Assembly: GCF_042679605.1 (NCBI RefSeq)
Contig: NZ_JBHTMU010000009.1
Coordinates: 51,158 to 115,157 of the forward strand
Direction: 5' to 3'
DNA from: Litorisediminicola beolgyonensis
GTDB taxonomy: Bacteria > Pseudomonadota > Alphaproteobacteria > Rhodobacterales > Rhodobacteraceae
Length of the DNA: 64,000 bases
In this document: piece after piece, positions 44,301 through 54,500 of the stretch
Numbering within the stretch: the first letter of the stretch is position 1
Layout of the letters: each line of letters starts with the position of its first letter
Translations under genes and position numbers: made by a program
Notes under the pieces: generated by a model
What the model was told of the DNA's origin: nothing
Seen by the model: the letters and a program-made list of their open reading frames with translations, nothing else
Databases searched by the model: none

Positions 44301-44598
44301 TGCCAAGTTCGGTCGATCCGACGAGATCGCTGAAGAGAACGGTCAGGCGGCGCAGGCTCAGCCCGCCGCCGGTCGCAGGCGCCGGTGTCGGCTCGGCGCG
44401 CACGTCCCCGGCCTCTTTGGCGCGGTCCGACAGGGCGCGGATCAGCTTCTTGCGCTGCCCGAGCGTGAGGCCGATCTCTTTCAGATCGCGCTCTTCGAGA
44501 TGCCAGAAGAGTTCCTCGTCGATATCCTCCGCTTCGAGCTTGCCGACGACATCGACAAGACCGAGCGCGGCCAGGAACTCTCGGATCTCCGGCGACAT
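41332..44598 (-). CDS. SAM-domain/class III cyclase/AAA/TPR regulator
   Basis: A 1,088-residue signalling protein. Residues ~1-65 form a SAM-type helical domain; ~78-255 a class III nucleotide cyclase (VLFSDLVGSTELG and SLQGDGVVVLFGYP carry the metal aspartates); ~270-600 an AAA-type ATPase with Walker A FVHGEAGIGKTTALTAL and Walker B 'LLMVEDLHWADPTTIELL'; the rest is TPR-like helices. This build is known as 'adenylate cyclase with AAA and TPR' in alpha- and actinobacteria; substrates of most are unproven. No transmembrane segment. It converges on the quinoprotein operon, so a link to it is possible but not shown. Confidence 0.88.
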   Translation of the reverse strand: MSPEIREFLAALGLVDVVGKLEAEDIDEELFWHLEERDLKEIGLTLGQRKKLIRALSDRAKEAGDVRAEPTPAPATGGGLSLRRLTVLFSDLVGSTELGSHLSAEDMHDLLQLYYQAARRVARRFGGYITSLQGDGVVVLFGYPKTLTANAERAIAAGLALQAELQRLAATSGPVPKLQARIGVASGTAVVGLEETALGGDRVQLVGSVVNRAARLQTVAEPGAVVADDQTRVQSDRRFRFARLPDASLKGFERPVPVSRAMGERRSGNEIDREAELRPLGRDAIQARLSAALSDAASGKGSLVFVHGEAGIGKTTALTALARTASEQEIDAIHLACASMASNTALRPVLDRLSEALGSSGPEGLDALLPEVEPAARDSVARALGYEIEGPAPAAARERAQLLEALTHWLLGSGCKTRLLMVEDLHWADPTTIELLAQLAKRLENRSCACVVTSRMEPPDSLTEAGALRVEPLAPLAADGAEALLARRLGATALPESLRDRILEKSGGNPLMIDTLARAARSWSDADLTRGVAVPDSIYESLAAQVDTLDAGRAVAAMLSVIDGGAEIGFLAELLDIPLVDLADALEELRALGVVPLTHGESHANVRFRHSLYRDVIYERLLSPERRALHAAVFDGLRRRDPEVETQRPDLLAQHAMGAELWAEAAPLSIAAAERGLAGSALIEAGAYLDQAEAALGKLEKTRETDRLRLRALGAMASLKRAREGIASDAAGRLAREILALARELGETKTELAAYFGIYSHALVKADYRAADDWSGKLMQAARERGDPIFMMVGTRAVGSVALHTGRPERARDLLQQALAEYDIDKHAYLAHQHGYDHAEIASVFLAKAQWLCGDLEAAQDVSKFAVAHSRRIGHAHSLAQALAFRAMLGGLSRDGGPMAEAGDEAYEIGKRYELPVMRDAGLYFAAAARLLSRDAPVTVEDVDHLQELSRGFRAVNPYNYGPLSSSFLASAMLRAGLVEDAHDELDHGERVQERTGEAWTSSELLRLRARAFDAEGAAAKAREARTLAYKHASDQGAVTLALRVACDMAERDGDLSRVAQDMAKLASQDESWDLRRARAVLDAAVTD

Positions 44599-44815
44599 GG
44601 ACTACGAACTTTCTATTTCTCGGCCGACCCGAGGGGAGCGCGCCCGGGAAGACAAATGGGGGTCGGGCTGTTCTGTGGCGTATTCTGCGGTCGAGATGCG
44701 TCTAAACGCAACTCCAAGCACCGGAAACTCGGCAAGATGGCGGTCTTGCACGGCCGTGACCCGGCGTGTTTCGCGGTACGGTTGCGAATGCGGAAACGAT
44801 TGCGCCGCACGGGTG
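44599..44815 (-). promoter_or_regulatory. Upstream region of the cyclase gene with an inverted repeat
   Basis: The 217-base gap between the cyclase gene and the GT4 gene has no convincing gene. A perfect inverted repeat TGCGT-CTAA-ACGCA lies at 44697-44710, about 100 bases before the cyclase start, and may be an operator. No clear -35/-10 pair was recognised. Confidence 0.3.
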
Positions 44816-46042
44816 TCAGCCGCGACCGCGCTCCGAATCGAGCGTCGTCTCGATTTCGCGTGCGAGGAGGTCTGCGCCCAGCTCCGAGCGATGATGACGC
44901 GCGACATGTTCGTGCCCGGCGGCGGACAGGCGCAGCGCCTGCTCGGCATTGCCCGAGAGGTCGCGGATCACCCGGGCGAGCGCCCCGGGATTGCGCGGCG
45001 GCACGAGAATCCCGGTCCGCCCGTCCTGGATCAGCTCGCGGACGCCGCCCGCATCCGTGCCGATCGTCGGAACGGACGCCGCCATCGCCTCCATATAGGC
45101 GACGCCAAGAGGTTCGCTCCAGCTTGCCAGGACAAAGGCATGCGCCTCGAAGAGCTTCTGGCGCACAACGTCGGCATCGACCGCGCCGAGTAGGCGCACG
45201 TGGTCGCGCAGATGCAGCTGCTTCAGATGCGCCTCGAGCGTGGCGCGGTAGCCGGTGCCGCCCTCGTCATCCTCTCCGGCGATCTCCAGCCGCACGTCGA
45301 CGCCCAGGTCGAGAAGCTGGCGGATGGCCGACATCACGTCCTGATGGCCTTTGACCATGTTCAGCCGACCGCAGGAAAAGAGCCGCATTGGTTGGCCGTG
45401 GCTTACGGGAGCGTACGGCGCGGGGCGGGCGAAACGCTCGATATCGACGCCCATCGGCTGCACCAGCAGGCGCTCGGGGCGGTCGCGTCCAAGCGCCTCG
45501 GTCAGTTCGGCTTCGAGCGTCTGGGTGATCACCGTGCCGAAGGCCGCGCCGCGCCATTTGAAGCGCTGGCCGGGGCCGTAATCGCGCAAGGGACCGTGCA
45601 GCGTGAGCGAGTAGCTGGGCCCGCCCATCCTGCGGCAGAGCGCGGCGATCAACGCCGCCCGACCGCAGGAGTGGACATGCACATGACCGATCCCGAGGCG
45701 CTTCGTCTCGCTGAAGAGCATCTCCGCGGCGGCCAGAACGAGGCTCACGTCGCGGGCGAAGACCGGCCCCTCGCGGAGCGTCCAGATCGGCAGGCCGCGT
45801 GGGACGAGCCGCGTCATCGCCGCCAGGGCGCGCAGCGGTTCGGACTGGCCGAGATAGATGGTGCGGTCCATCGCCTCCCGCGACCAGCCATGCGAGATCA
45901 GGCCGGGAGGGGGTGGTCGGGTCGAAAACAGCATGACCTCATGGCCCATCTGCTCCAGCGCGCGGATCTCGCGCCAGAAGAAGATGTGCGTTTGCCCCGG
46001 GAATTGGGGCACAAGATAGCCTACCCGCAAGGGATGGGTCAC
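44816..46042 (-). CDS. GT4-family glycosyltransferase
   Basis: A 408-residue GT-B glycosyltransferase. It starts with 'RVGYLVPQFPGQTHIFFWREI' (acceptor domain) and has 'HVHVHSCGRAALIAALC'; the nucleotide-sugar domain holds 'LFSCGRLNMVKGHQDVMSAI' and the E-x7-E motif in FVLASWSEPLGVAYMEAMAA with 'GTDAGGVRELI'. It probably adds one sugar to a lipid-linked repeat unit. The GTG at 46042 is chosen because AGGG lies eight bases before it; the frame opens at 46069 with two other GTG options. It is divergent from the GT2 gene. Confidence 0.85.
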   Translation of the reverse strand: MTHPLRVGYLVPQFPGQTHIFFWREIRALEQMGHEVMLFSTRPPPPGLISHGWSREAMDRTIYLGQSEPLRALAAMTRLVPRGLPIWTLREGPVFARDVSLVLAAAEMLFSETKRLGIGHVHVHSCGRAALIAALCRRMGGPSYSLTLHGPLRDYGPGQRFKWRGAAFGTVITQTLEAELTEALGRDRPERLLVQPMGVDIERFARPAPYAPVSHGQPMRLFSCGRLNMVKGHQDVMSAIRQLLDLGVDVRLEIAGEDDEGGTGYRATLEAHLKQLHLRDHVRLLGAVDADVVRQKLFEAHAFVLASWSEPLGVAYMEAMAASVPTIGTDAGGVRELIQDGRTGILVPPRNPGALARVIRDLSGNAEQALRLSAAGHEHVARHHRSELGADLLAREIETTLDSERGRG

Positions 46043-46201
46043 AGTCACCGCCCTGTGTCTTTGTCGCACCGTGTTGATCCGGCGTGTCGGTTCGTTCTAA
46101 TCGTTTTCATCCTTCGGCCACAGTTTTGGTGGACACCGCGCCGCATGGTGTGACCGATTTTCCTCAGACGAGTATGCAGTCGCGTGTCTTCCCTTGCGTC
46201 A

Positions 46202-47047
46202 ATGACCGAGCCTAACCTGGGGCTGTCGATCATCATACCGGCCAGCAACGAGGCCGCACTGATCAGGGCGTGCCTCAGGTCGCTGGTCGACCAGCACTGG
46301 ACCCGGACCGCCCCGGTCGAGGTGGTGGTGGTGGCCAACGGGTGCTCGGACGACACCGCCAAGCGCGCGAGGGCGTTCACCCAGGCCTTCTCGGATCGCG
46401 GCTGGCACTTGCATGTCGTCGAGCGCGGGCAGGGCGGCAAGATCGGCGCGCTCAATGCCGGGGACGCGGTCGCACGGGGCGGCATGCGGGTCTATCTCGA
46501 TGCCGATGTGGTGCTCGCAGCCGATCTCCTCGACGCGCTGGCAGACGCGCTCGCGGTGCCGCAGGCGCGCTATGCCAGCGGGCGGATCGACATCACCGCG
46601 CCTTCGAACCTCGCCAGCCGCGCCTATGCAAGGATGTGGCGCCGCGTTCCCTTCATGGCCGAGGGGGTGCCGGGCTGCGGGCTCTTCGCGGTGAATGCCG
46701 CGGGCCGGATGCGCTGGGGGGCCTTCCCGGATGTGGCCTCGGACGACACCTATGTCCGCCTGCTCTTCGCGCCCGAAGAGAGGATCGCCGTCTCCCCCGC
46801 CTATCTCTGGCCGGTGGTGGAGGGGCTCTCCGCCCTTGTGCGGGTGCGACGCCGTCAGGACCGGGGCGTGGCCGAGATCGCCGAGCGCTATCCCGAGCTG
46901 GTCGCGAACGAGGGCAAGCCGCATTTGCCGCTCGGGCGAAAGCTGGCGATGGCGCTCAGGGATCCTGTCGGCTTCGCGGTATATTCGGGCGTCGCACTGG
47001 CCGCCCGCATGGGCCGCGACGACGGTGGCTGGAGCCGCGGGCGATGA
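46202..47047 (+). CDS. GT2-family glycosyltransferase
   Basis: A GT-A glycosyltransferase of about 281 residues. 'LSIIIPASNEAALIRACLRSL', 'VVVVANGCSDDT', the 'RGQGGKIGALNAGDA' loop and the D-x-D element in VYLDADVVLAADLL are standard. 'FPDVASDDTYVRLLF' supplies the second acidic motif. Ends in a basic tail; no membrane helix. No ribosome-binding site is obvious for either the ATG at 46202 or a GTG at 46184, so the start is uncertain. Its stop overlaps the flippase start (ATGA). Confidence 0.83.
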   Translation: MTEPNLGLSIIIPASNEAALIRACLRSLVDQHWTRTAPVEVVVVANGCSDDTAKRARAFTQAFSDRGWHLHVVERGQGGKIGALNAGDAVARGGMRVYLDADVVLAADLLDALADALAVPQARYASGRIDITAPSNLASRAYARMWRRVPFMAEGVPGCGLFAVNAAGRMRWGAFPDVASDDTYVRLLFAPEERIAVSPAYLWPVVEGLSALVRVRRRQDRGVAEIAERYPELVANEGKPHLPLGRKLAMALRDPVGFAVYSGVALAARMGRDDGGWSRGR

Positions 47048-48414
47048 GAACGGCCTTTGCCAGCGCCCTGACCGGCAGCGGTCTCTGGCAGCGCGCGATG
47101 CGCTCCTCGGCGCTGACCATGGGCGGCTTCGCGACAAGCCAGGCCCTGAGGCTCCTGTCGAACCTGGTTCTGACCCGGCTTCTGTTCCCCGAAGCCTTCG
47201 GCATGATGGCCATCGTCGCGATGGTCTCGTCGGGGCTGATGATGTTCTCGGATGTCGGCGTGACCCCGGCGATCATGCAATCAAAGCGCGGCGACGATCC
47301 GGCTTTTCTCGACACCGCCTGGAGCATCCAGGTCGCGCGCGGGATCACGCTGTTCCTGATCGGGTGCGCCGCGGGCGTGCCTATGGCGTGGTTCTACAAC
47401 CAGCCGATGTTCATGGCGATGATGCCGGTGTCGGCCCTCGCGCTTCTGCTCGCGGGGTTCAATCCGACCCGGCTCGATACCGCCAACCGCCATCTGGCGC
47501 TCGGTCGTGTGACCGCGATCGACATCGCGGCGCAGATCCTGAGCCTCGGGGTGGCGATCGCGCTGGCCCGGCTCACGGGGTCGGTCTGGTCGCTGGTGAT
47601 CTCGGGCGTGGTCAGCGCGGCGCTGGTTCTGGCATTCTACACCTGGCTCCTGCCGGGGCATCGCAACCGGCTGGCATGGGAGCGGTCGGCGGCGCACGAA
47701 CTGATCCATTTCGGGAAGTGGATCTTCCTCTCCACGGTGGTCGGGTTTGCTTTCCACCAGGGCGACAAGCTCGTGCTCGGCAAGGCGTTGCCGCTCGATA
47801 CGTTCGGCATCTACAATATCGGCTACTTCCTCGCCTCGTTTCCGATGCTCCTCGGCGGCCTCGTCGTGCGGCGGGTGCTGATCCCGGTCTACCGCGAGAC
47901 GCCGCCCGCCGAGAGCCGCGAGAATTTCCTCAAGCTCCGGCGGATGCGCTTCATCGTGACCGCGACGCTCATGGCGCTTCTGGCCGCCGTCGCGCTTCTG
48001 GGTGTCTGGCTGGTGGGGCTGCTCTACGACCCGCGCTACCATCTGGCCGGACCGGTCGTCGCACTCCTCGCGCTGATGCAGACGCCGTTCGTGATCGTGC
48101 TGACCTACGACCAGGCGGCGCTGGCGGCCGGAGATTCGCGTCGGTTCTTCGTGCTGCAATCGGCCCGCGCCGCGCTGATGATCGGCGGGCTCCTGATCGG
48201 CGTGCAGATGGCGGGCCTTCTGGGCGCGATCCTCGGGCAGGGTGCGGCGCTTCTTCTCGCCTATCCGGTGGTGGTCTGGCTTGCTCGGCACCAGAAGGCC
48301 TGGGACCCGCTGCACGACCTGGTGTTCGGTCTCTGCGCAATCGTGATCGCAGCTCTCACTATTTGGCGCGACGGTGCTTATATTCTTGAGTTGGCGGCAC
48401 CGGTCACGGGCTGA
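47044..48414 (+). CDS. Wzx-like oligosaccharide flippase
   Basis: A 456-residue integral membrane protein with about 12-14 hydrophobic segments. The beginning 'SALTMGGFATSQALRLLSNLVLTRLLFPEAFGMMAIV' and 'FSDVGVTPAIMQSK' are typical of the MATE-like polysaccharide transporter family (Wzx/RfbX, WzxC type). It would flip lipid-linked repeat units to the periplasmic face. It is translationally coupled to the GT2 gene. The PKS gene starts 117 bases later on the same strand; that gap shows no clear terminator. Confidence 0.9.
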   Translation: MRTAFASALTGSGLWQRAMRSSALTMGGFATSQALRLLSNLVLTRLLFPEAFGMMAIVAMVSSGLMMFSDVGVTPAIMQSKRGDDPAFLDTAWSIQVARGITLFLIGCAAGVPMAWFYNQPMFMAMMPVSALALLLAGFNPTRLDTANRHLALGRVTAIDIAAQILSLGVAIALARLTGSVWSLVISGVVSAALVLAFYTWLLPGHRNRLAWERSAAHELIHFGKWIFLSTVVGFAFHQGDKLVLGKALPLDTFGIYNIGYFLASFPMLLGGLVVRRVLIPVYRETPPAESRENFLKLRRMRFIVTATLMALLAAVALLGVWLVGLLYDPRYHLAGPVVALLALMQTPFVIVLTYDQAALAAGDSRRFFVLQSARAALMIGGLLIGVQMAGLLGAILGQGAALLLAYPVVVWLARHQKAWDPLHDLVFGLCAIVIAALTIWRDGAYILELAAPVTG

Positions 48415-48531
48415 GCGCGACACGGAGCCGCCGCGATCCGGGAACGACCCGGAAGCCAACTCAAAATCGCCGTATTCGCGGATTAGGGAGGCGGAAAAAG
48501 ATCCTTTGACGGACCACACAGGCAACTCCGG

Positions 48532-51500
48532 ATGACAAACTCCGACGCGTTCAGCGACACCGATATCGCAATCACCGGCATGGCCGCGCATCTGCCGGGT
48601 GCCGCCGATATCGCCGCCTATTGGCGCAATCTGCGCGATGGTGTCAGCTCGATCCGGCGCCTGTCCGACGACGAACTGCGCGCCTCGGGCGAAAGCCCGG
48701 GCCTCATGCGCCACCGCAATTACGTGCCCTTCGCAGCGCCCCTCGACGGGTTCGAGATGTTCGATGCCGAGTTCTTCGGCTTCTCGCCCAAGGAAGCCGC
48801 GATCCTCGACCCCCAGCACCGCCGCTTTCTCGAAACCGCCTGGGAGGCGCTCGAGAATGCGGGCCATGTGCCCGAAGGCTTCGACGGCACCATCGGCGTC
48901 TTCGCGGGCTGCGGCATGGGCAGCTATTTCTACTTCAACATCTGCTCGAACCCCGATCTCATCGAGAACACGGGCATGTTCCTCTTGCGCCATACCGGCA
49001 ACGACAAGGACTTCCTGACCACGCGGCTCAGCCATGTGCTCGACCTCAAGGGGCCGTCGATCAACCTGCAGACCGCCTGCTCCACCTCGCTCGTGGCCAC
49101 GCATTACGCGGTGCAGGCGCTGCTGAACGGCGAATGCGACATGGCCATCGCGGGCGGCGTGACCATCGAGCTGCCGCAGATGCGCGGCTATCTCTACAAG
49201 GAAAACGAGATCCTCTCGCCCGACGGGGCCTGCCATGCCTTCGATCACCGCGCCGCGGGGACGGTCTTCGGCTCGGGCGCCGGCGTCGTGGTGCTCAGGC
49301 GTCTCGCGGACGCGCAGGCCGATGGCGACCATGTCTGGGCGGTCATCAAGGGCACCGCAGTCAACAACGACGGCGCCGCCAAGGCCGGGTATCTCGCGCC
49401 CTCGGTCGACGGTCAGGCGGCCGCGATCGCCGAGGCGCAGGCGGTCGCGGGCGTCTCGGCCGACAGCATCGGCTATGTCGAATGCCACGGAACCGGGACC
49501 TATCTCGGCGATCCGATCGAGGTCGCCGCCCTCTCGCAGGCGTTCCGCGAGACCACCGAGAACGAGGGGTTTTGCCGGATCGGCTCGGTCAAGACGAATA
49601 TCGGCCATCTCGACACCGCCGCGGGGGCCGCGTCGCTGATCAAGACGGCGCTCGCCCTGCACAACGGGCAGATCCCGCCCTCTCTGGGTTTCGAGGCGCC
49701 GAACCCGGCTATCGCCTTCGAGGGCTCGCCGTTCCTTGTGAACGACCGGCTGTCTGACTGGCTGCGCACTGGCGCGCCGCGCCGGGCCGGGGTGAATTCT
49801 CTGGGTGTCGGTGGCACCAACGCGCATGTCGTTCTCGAGGAAGCGCCCGAGCGCGCGGCCTCGGAAGAGGCGGCGTTCCCGTTCCAGATCCTCTCCGTCT
49901 CGGGCCGCTCTAAAGCGGCGCTCGACGACAATGCCAAGCGCCTCGCGGCGCATCTGCGGGCGCATCCCGAACAGCCGCTTGCGGACATCGCCTTCACCCT
50001 GAAGCAAGGCCGCCGCGCCTTTGCAAAGCGGCGGATCGTCGTCGCCGAGAGCCATGAAGACGCCGCGCGTCTTCTAGAGACCGGCGATGCGCGCCGCGTC
50101 CACAGCCATACCGCGCTCGACGCTCCGGACGTCGCCTTCCTCTTTCCCGGCGGCGGCGCGCAATATGCCGGCATGGCGCGCGATCTCTACGAGACCGAGC
50201 CGGTCTTCGCCGATTGGGCCGATCGCGGTCTCGCGCGGCTCGAAGAGCTGACCGGCACCGATCCGCGGACCTTGTGGTTCCCCGACGCGGCCAACCGGGC
50301 GGAGGCGGATCGCCAGCTCCTGAAGCCGTCGCTGCAGCTGCCGCTGATCCTGATCACCGAGATCGCGCTGGCGAAGCTCTGGGAAAGCTGGGGCGTCACG
50401 CCCGCCGCGCTTGCGGGTCATTCGATGGGCGAGAATGCCGCGGCCTGCATCGCGGGCGTGATGAGCTTCGAGGACTGCATCGGCCTCGTGCATCTGCGCG
50501 GCCAGCTCTTCGACACCGTGCCCGCGGGCGGGATGCTGTCGGTGGGGCTCTCGGCCACGGCGCTTGCGCCCTATCTGGGCGACGATCTGGATCTGGCCAG
50601 CGAAAACGCCCCCGACCTGTCCGTTGCCTCCGGTCCGAACGCCGCGCTCGACAGGCTCGAGGCACGGCTTGTGGCCGAGGGGATCGAGTGCCGACGCGTC
50701 GGCATCGACATCGCCGCGCATAGCCGCATGCTCGAGCCGATCCTGACCCGGTTCCGCGACTACCTCGCGGGTCTCGACCTGAAGGCGCCGCAGATCCCGC
50801 TGGTGTCCAACCGCAGCGGCAAATGGATGACGGACGACGAGGCCACGAGCCCGGACTACTGGGTCGGGCATCTGCGCAACACGGTCCGCTATGCGGACTG
50901 CGTCGAGACGCTGGCCGATAGTGAGAACCGCATCTTCCTCGAGGTCGGCCCCGGCAAGGCCCTGTCCGCCTTTACCCGCCAACATCCCCGGGTCGACGGC
51001 CAGACGGTCCTGTCGTCGCTGCGCCATCCCGACGAAGAGATCGCCGACGACCGCTATTTCCTCGAGGGTCTGGGCCGCCTCTGGGCGCTCGGAGCCGAGA
51101 TCGACTGGGATCAGATCTGGGGCGGCGCGCGGCGCAACCGCGTGGTCCTTCCGACTTATGCTTTCCAGCGCGCGCCCTATTTCATCGAACCCGGGGCAGG
51201 GCAGACGGAGGCCCCGTCCGATTTTCTCGAGCGGATCGAGGATGTGGCGGACTGGGGCTGGACGCGGCAATGGCGCGCGCGCCCCGCCGATCTGGAGGCC
51301 GAACTTGACGAGGCCGAGCCGCAGACATGGCTGATGTTCATGGACGATGCGGGCGTCGCGGATCGTGCGTCGGATCGGTTGCGGAGCGCCGGACATCGGG
51401 TCGTCGAAGTGCGCACCGGCGATCTTTTCGCGCGGCGCGACACCGATGCGTACGTGCTCGCGCCCGAACGCGGTCGCGAGGGTTACGACCTCCTGCTGCA

Positions 51501-54500
51501 GGACCTGCTCGCCCGCGGCACCGTGCCCACGCGGATCGCGCATTTCTGGCTGGTGACGGCAGATGAGAGCCATCGCCCGGGCTCGTCCTTCTTCCACCGG
51601 TTGCAGGAGCACGGCTTCTATTCGCTTCTCTTCCTCGCCCAGTCCATGGCCGAAGAGACGCTCCCCGGCCCCATTCACCTGACCGTCGTGACGAACGGCG
51701 CGGAGAAGGTGAAGGACGAAGCCCTTCCCTATCCAGCCAAGGCGACCGCCTCCGGGCCCGCGCGGATGATCCCGCGCGAGCTGCCGGGCGTCAGCGTCTC
51801 GACGCTCGATCTGGCGCTGCCCGCCTTGCCGGATGTGCCGTTCTGGGCGCGCGGAACGGCGCAAGCCACGCTCGAGGAGGCACTGGCCCGTCTCACCGAG
51901 CAGGTAGTCGAAGAGCTCTTGTCCGAACCGGGCAACCGCTCCGCCGCGCTGCGCGGCTCGCGGCGCTACGAGGCGCGGATGTCCAAGCTGCGTCTCCCGG
52001 GCGCGGATTTCCCGGACGCGAAGACGGTCCTGCTCACCGGCGGCTTCGGCGGGATCGGCCTGACGCTGGCCAAGCGCTTCGCCGCGACCGGCGCCAACCT
52101 TGTTCTGGTCGGGCGCTCCGCGCTTCCCGACCGCGCGCTCTGGTCCGATTACCTGCGGCGCCACGCCAGCCAGGACCCGATCAGCCGCCGCATTCGCGCG
52201 GTCGAAGAGCTGGAATCCTTGGGTGCGACCGTCATGGTCGCCGATGCCGATGTCTGCAATCTCACCGACATGCAGCGCGTGGCCGACGCCGCCACCGAGC
52301 GGTTCGGACGGATAGACGGCGTCATCCACGGCGCGGGCGTCATCGCCGACGCGCCGCTTCTCGCCAAGACGCCGTCGAGCGTGGAGGACGTGTTCACCCC
52401 CAAGATTCACGGCACCGAGGTCCTGGGGCAGGTCTTCCCCGACGGATCGGTGGACTGGATGGTGCTGTTTTCTTCGTCCTCGACCGTCACCGCGCCCGCG
52501 GGCCAGGTCGATTACGTCGCCGCCAACGAGTATCTGAACGCCTTCGCCGAGGCACGGGCGGGCGGCACAACCCGCGTGACGGCGATCAACTGGGGCATCT
52601 GGTCCGAGGTCGGCATGGCCGCCGAAGCTGTCGCGCGCCGCACCGGGGAGGTGCCTCAAGCCTCGCCCGAGCCTGTCGCGCCGCCGCTTCTGGACGAAGG
52701 CTGGTTCGACCGCGACGGGCGCCGGGTCTTCTCGACGCGGCTGACGCAGGACGCCTGGGTGATCGACGAGCACCGTACCGCCGACGGTACCGCGCTCCTG
52801 CCAGGGACGGGCTACCTGTCGCTGGCGGCACAGGCTCTTGCTGCGCAAGGCGAGGGGCAGAGTTTCGAGTTGCGCGATCTAACCTTCCTCAGGCCGATGA
52901 TCGTCCCGGCGGATGGTGCACGCGACATGCGAGTGCGTCTGACACGATCCGATGCGGGGTACCGGTTCGACATTCTGGGCGACGCGAGCTCGGGCCAGGC
53001 ACGTGGGCATCTCCTTTCGGCACAGGGGCAGATCGCGCTCCGACCGATCCCGCCCGCGCCGCGTCTCGATTTGGGCGCGATCCGCGCTCGGCTCGGCCCG
53101 CCGCAAGCGGCGGCGGACGGGCGCAAGCTTTCCGTCGCGCAGGAAAAGCACCTGAGGTTCGGGCCGCGCTGGCGCGTGCTCGACACCCGTGCGACAGGCG
53201 CGTCCGAGGGCTTGGCCGACCTGTCCCTGCCGCTCGCCGCGCGCGAGGATACCGGCTGGGGCCTGCACCCCGCGCTTCTCGACATCGCGACGGGCTGGGC
53301 GATGGAGCTGATCGAGGGCTACGCGCCCGATCACCTGTGGGTGCCGGTCTCCTACGGCTCGGTCAAGGTGCACGGACCGCTGCCCGAGCGCATCGTCAGC
53401 TGGGTCCGGACCGTCGGCGACAACCGCGCCGAGGGCGAGAGCGCCAGCTTCGACGTCACCCTGGCCGCGCCCGATGGCACCGTGATCGTGGAGATTGCGG
53501 AGTTCTCGATCCGCCGCCTCTCGGACCCGCAGCGCCTGGGGCAGGGGCCGAAACCGCTGGCCTCCGAGATCGAAACGGATACACCCGACAGCCCCGCACC
53601 GCTCTCGCCTGCCGAGGAGCGGCTGCAGCACAATCTCGAACAGGGCATCCGTCCCGAGGACGGCGCGGACGCCTTCGGTCGCGCGCTGGCGCTCGGCCGG
53701 TCGCGTCTCGTCGTCTCGTCGCTCCCCCTCGACGCGCTGACCGAACAGGCCGGGCGCAGCGAGACCACGGCGTCGGGACAAAGCTTCGACCGTCCCGAGC
53801 TCGAGGGCGATTTCGTCGCGCCCGAGACGGATATCGAGCGCACGCTAGCGGGGTTCTGGGAAGAGCTTTTGGGCGTGCGCAATGTCGGGGTCGAGGACAG
53901 CTTCTTCGACCTGGGCGGCCACTCTCTGATCGCCGTGCGGCTGTTCTCGATGGTCAAGAAGACCTGGCGGGTCGAGTTCCCGATCTCGATCCTCTTCGAG
54001 GCGCCGACGATCCGCCGATGCGCCGCGCTCATCGAAGAGCGGGTCGGTGTGAGCGCATCGATTTCCGCCGCGACCCCGGGCGCACCGAAGGCGCCGGAGC
54101 GCCGCTTCCGGCATCTCGTCGCCATGCATGACGGCGAGGTCGGTCCGAAAACGCCGTTCTTCCTGGTCGCGGGCATGTTCGGGAATGTCCTGAACCTCCG
54201 CCATCTCGCGCATCTGCTCGGGGCCGACCGGCGGTTCTACGGGCTTCAGGCCAAGGGTCTTTACGGCGACGAGGAGCCGCATCGCAGCATCGAGGCCGCC
54301 GCGCGCGACTACATCGCCGAGATCAAGCAGGTGCAGCCCGAAGGACCGTATCTGCTCGGCGGCTTCTCGGGCGGCGGCATCACCGCCTACGAGATCGCAC
54401 GCCAGCTCGAGAAGCTGGGCGACGAGGTCGGCATGGTCGCGCTTCTCGACACGCCGCTGCCGCAGCGCAGGTCACTGAGCGGCAAGGATCGCGCGCTGAT

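Noticed and set aside
47281..52848. Two long - strand frames of 924 residues each across the flippase and PKS genes
   Set aside because: Composition is Arg/Gly/His-rich without motifs, while the opposite strand has complete KS, AT and KR active sites.
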